This document shows, piece by piece, positions 62,501 through 64,000 of a stretch of DNA of 64,000 bases (the first letter of the stretch is position 1; each line of letters starts with the position of its first letter). The notes below the pieces were generated by a model. The model made no database searches and had not been told where the DNA came from. It saw nothing but the letters and a program-made list of their open reading frames with translations. The stretch is from Lonicera japonica (lineage: Eukaryota; Streptophyta; Magnoliopsida; Dipsacales; Caprifoliaceae). The DNA is taken from positions 38,682,099-38,746,098 of the forward strand of contig CM038470.1 in the NCBI GenBank assembly GCA_021464415.1, given 5' to 3'. The position numbers and the translations under genes are program-made.

Positions 62501-63157
62501 GCAGCCGTAGTAACACCCGTGGATGACCTCGTAACCCATGCCGATCTTCTTTAAAGCTTTTTTTATAGCTTTGTATGAGTCAGGGTACTTGTTCCCTTCG
62601 GGCAACAGGTAATTAATTTCAGCAACCCACTTGTTGAAGGATGTATCTGCCATATTGCAACTCTGTTTCAGCTGCAGCGATCTAAGCATTGAAGCTAGCG
62701 CCGTGACTTGACTACCCTCGTACAGTGGAGTCACTGCTTCGTCTAAGAGACGCTGATATGCTATCAAATTTTATTTGGCGATAGGGTCGGCATAAAATGC
62801 ATTGTCAACGCCAGCGTGATCATACGATTCACGAAAAGGAAAAGCATCTTGTACGAAGTCCATGGTCGGGTTACTCGAAGACGCCCTGTTCTGTTCTGCT
62901 TGCCATTGCGAAGGTGTCTCTGGAATTTTCCCGTGTAGGTTCCATACTGTATATGACTCCATTATACCTGCATTGATCAAGTGGATGTATATTTCATCTA
63001 ATGTCACCCGTTGGCCCATGTTGAAACATTTTTTGCAGGGACATGGATACAATCCAGTCGAACTGTTGCCATTTTCTCGTACATACTCTAAGAACTCCAT
63101 TAGCCCCACAATGAATTCCGTTGAACCTCTTGAGCATTTCATCCAGTTCTTATTCAT
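59440..63157 (-). pseudogene. CACTA (En/Spm) TNP2-type transposase, one in-frame stop
   Basis: Five proposed exons on the minus strand: 63157-62244, 62149-61525, 61393-60734, 60647-60276 and about 60230-59440. Most have clear GT...AG borders; the last acceptor is uncertain. Domains in order: Transpos_assoc (MNKNWMKCSRGSTEFIVG, YPCPCKKC); Transposase_21, with LALASDGFSPY, YSCWPVIAMPYNLPPSLC, GPKNPGKTLNVFMRPLIDEL, FNMRAAVMWTISDFP and RHALDVMHIEKNVCDNILG; DUF4218 (FPPAFFTIMVHLCIHLPEQV); DUF4216 (FKCKWYNTDPTV); acidic Asp/Glu tail. The only lesion I see is TAA at 62769-62771, after codon 129, with frame and homology continuing directly. The protein would bind CACTA ends and catalyse cut-and-paste transposition. 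Its 3' side faces the viral insert. Confidence 0.88.
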
Positions 63158-63239
63158 TTTCGATCACTGTCATATGACAAATAATTACAAACTCAAAAAT
63201 TACTAACAATTAAGAATAATACTAACATATATATAAAAA

Positions 63240-64000
63240 AGGGCAACAACTAACAACAATACTTTATCTTCAACACCAAATACACATTTTCTACACTAAA
63301 CACGATATTTATATAAAGTAAAAAAATTAATATTAGTAATAGATAGAGTACCTAAAGATCAAACAAGCTTTTAATGAGGGAAATGATGTTAATTTTCACC
63401 TTCAAAATTGCCAAAATTAACTCTAAAATACATCAACCCCGAAAATGGCATGTTCTTAGGCGACGTAGAATGAACGTAGAGATCAAATAGGGGTAACAAT
63501 ATACAATAATACTATATGTTCAACACCAAATACACATTTTTTACACTAAACACAGTATATATATAAACACAAAAATTAGTAACTAATTAAGATTAATAAG
63601 AGATAGAGTACCTAAATATCAAACAAGCCTTTAAAGAGGGAAATGATGTTGATTTTCACATTCAAAATTGCCAAAATCGCCCAAATTAACTCTAAAACTG
63701 AAAATGGCAAGTTCTTAGGCGACGTAATACTAACCTAGAGATCAAATAGAGGTAACAACTAACAACAATACTATATCTTCAACACCAATTATAAATTTTC
63801 TACACTAAACACAATATCTATATAAACACAAAAATTAATAAATAATTAATATTAATAAGAGATAGATTACCTAAAGGTCAAACAAGCCTTTAATGAGGGA
63901 AATGATGTTGATTTTCACCTTTAAAATTGCCAAAATCGTCCAAAGTAGCTCTAGAACATATCAACCCCGAAAATGGAAGAGAGGTTCTGATATAAAGATT
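63240..64000. repeat. CACTA 5' subterminal tandem repeats, about 250-260 bp unit, three copies
   Basis: Units starting at about 63242, 63492 and 63751 each contain AACACCAAATACACATTTT (or a variant), CTACACTAAACAC, AGAGATAGAGTACCTAAA and GAGGGAAATGATGTT. The first two units are each followed by half-hairpin motifs TTAGGCGACGTA at 63456-63467 and 63715-63726. They lie upstream of the transposase start and match the motif of the hairpins at 58206-58374. The element's 5' terminus is beyond the window. Confidence 0.8.

Noticed and set aside
1..64000. tRNA or rRNA genes
   Set aside because: No cloverleaf-like box A/B pair or rRNA core was noticed; tRNA-like stretches are retroelement primer sites.

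Overview
The window is repeat-rich nuclear DNA of a flowering plant, probably a eudicot. It is AT-rich, has GT-AG intron boundaries, and is dominated by plant transposable elements. I see no intact host gene. No species can be named from the sequence.

Layout: (1) 1-5349 is the 5' half of a decayed Ty1/copia retrotransposon on the minus strand: integrase, GAG-pre-integrase, protease and gag remains, a tRNA-Met primer site and a 1.47 kb LTR. (2) About 5350-9197 is a minus-strand LTR of a TGTAACACC family, split by a solo LTR of the same family in the opposite orientation (6290-8919, near-matching 5-bp duplications). (3) About 9198-26230 is a head-to-tail array of four diverged copies of a roughly 4.5-5.4 kb segment. 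The copies carry relics of an unrecognised minus-strand multi-exon gene and of an F-box gene. They are interrupted by an 0.8 kb insert, a 5'-truncated LINE, and a 1.33 kb element carrying a palindromic minisatellite. (4) About 26240-37450 holds a duplicated Ty3/gypsy Tat-like gag-protease fragment. The first copy is hit by a solo LTR whose empty site survives in the second copy, and by a decayed Athila-like element that itself carries another solo LTR. (5) 37450-42322 is AT-rich unclassified sequence, a Helitron-like 3' end with internal repeats, and a scrap of LINE reverse transcriptase. (6) 42323-58243 is the centrepiece: two almost identical endogenous pararetrovirus genomes (Caulimoviridae, Petuvirus-like, one long polyprotein each) arranged head to head as a giant inverted repeat around a 538 bp spacer. 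(7) About 58206 to the window end is a CACTA (En/Spm) transposon on the minus strand with a nearly intact multi-exon transposase and hairpin subterminal repeats. One hairpin is also present, inverted, at the far outer end of the viral pair.

Each viral copy is broken once, at different places: an early nonsense codon in the left copy, and a one-base deletion after RNase H in the right copy. Both carry an as-1-like enhancer and a TATA box downstream of the polyprotein, as expected for a circular pararetroviral genome opened in its leader. The very high identity of the arms, their head-to-head arrangement (transcription of both could give double-stranded RNA), and the CACTA hairpin at both outer ends are the most notable features of the window.
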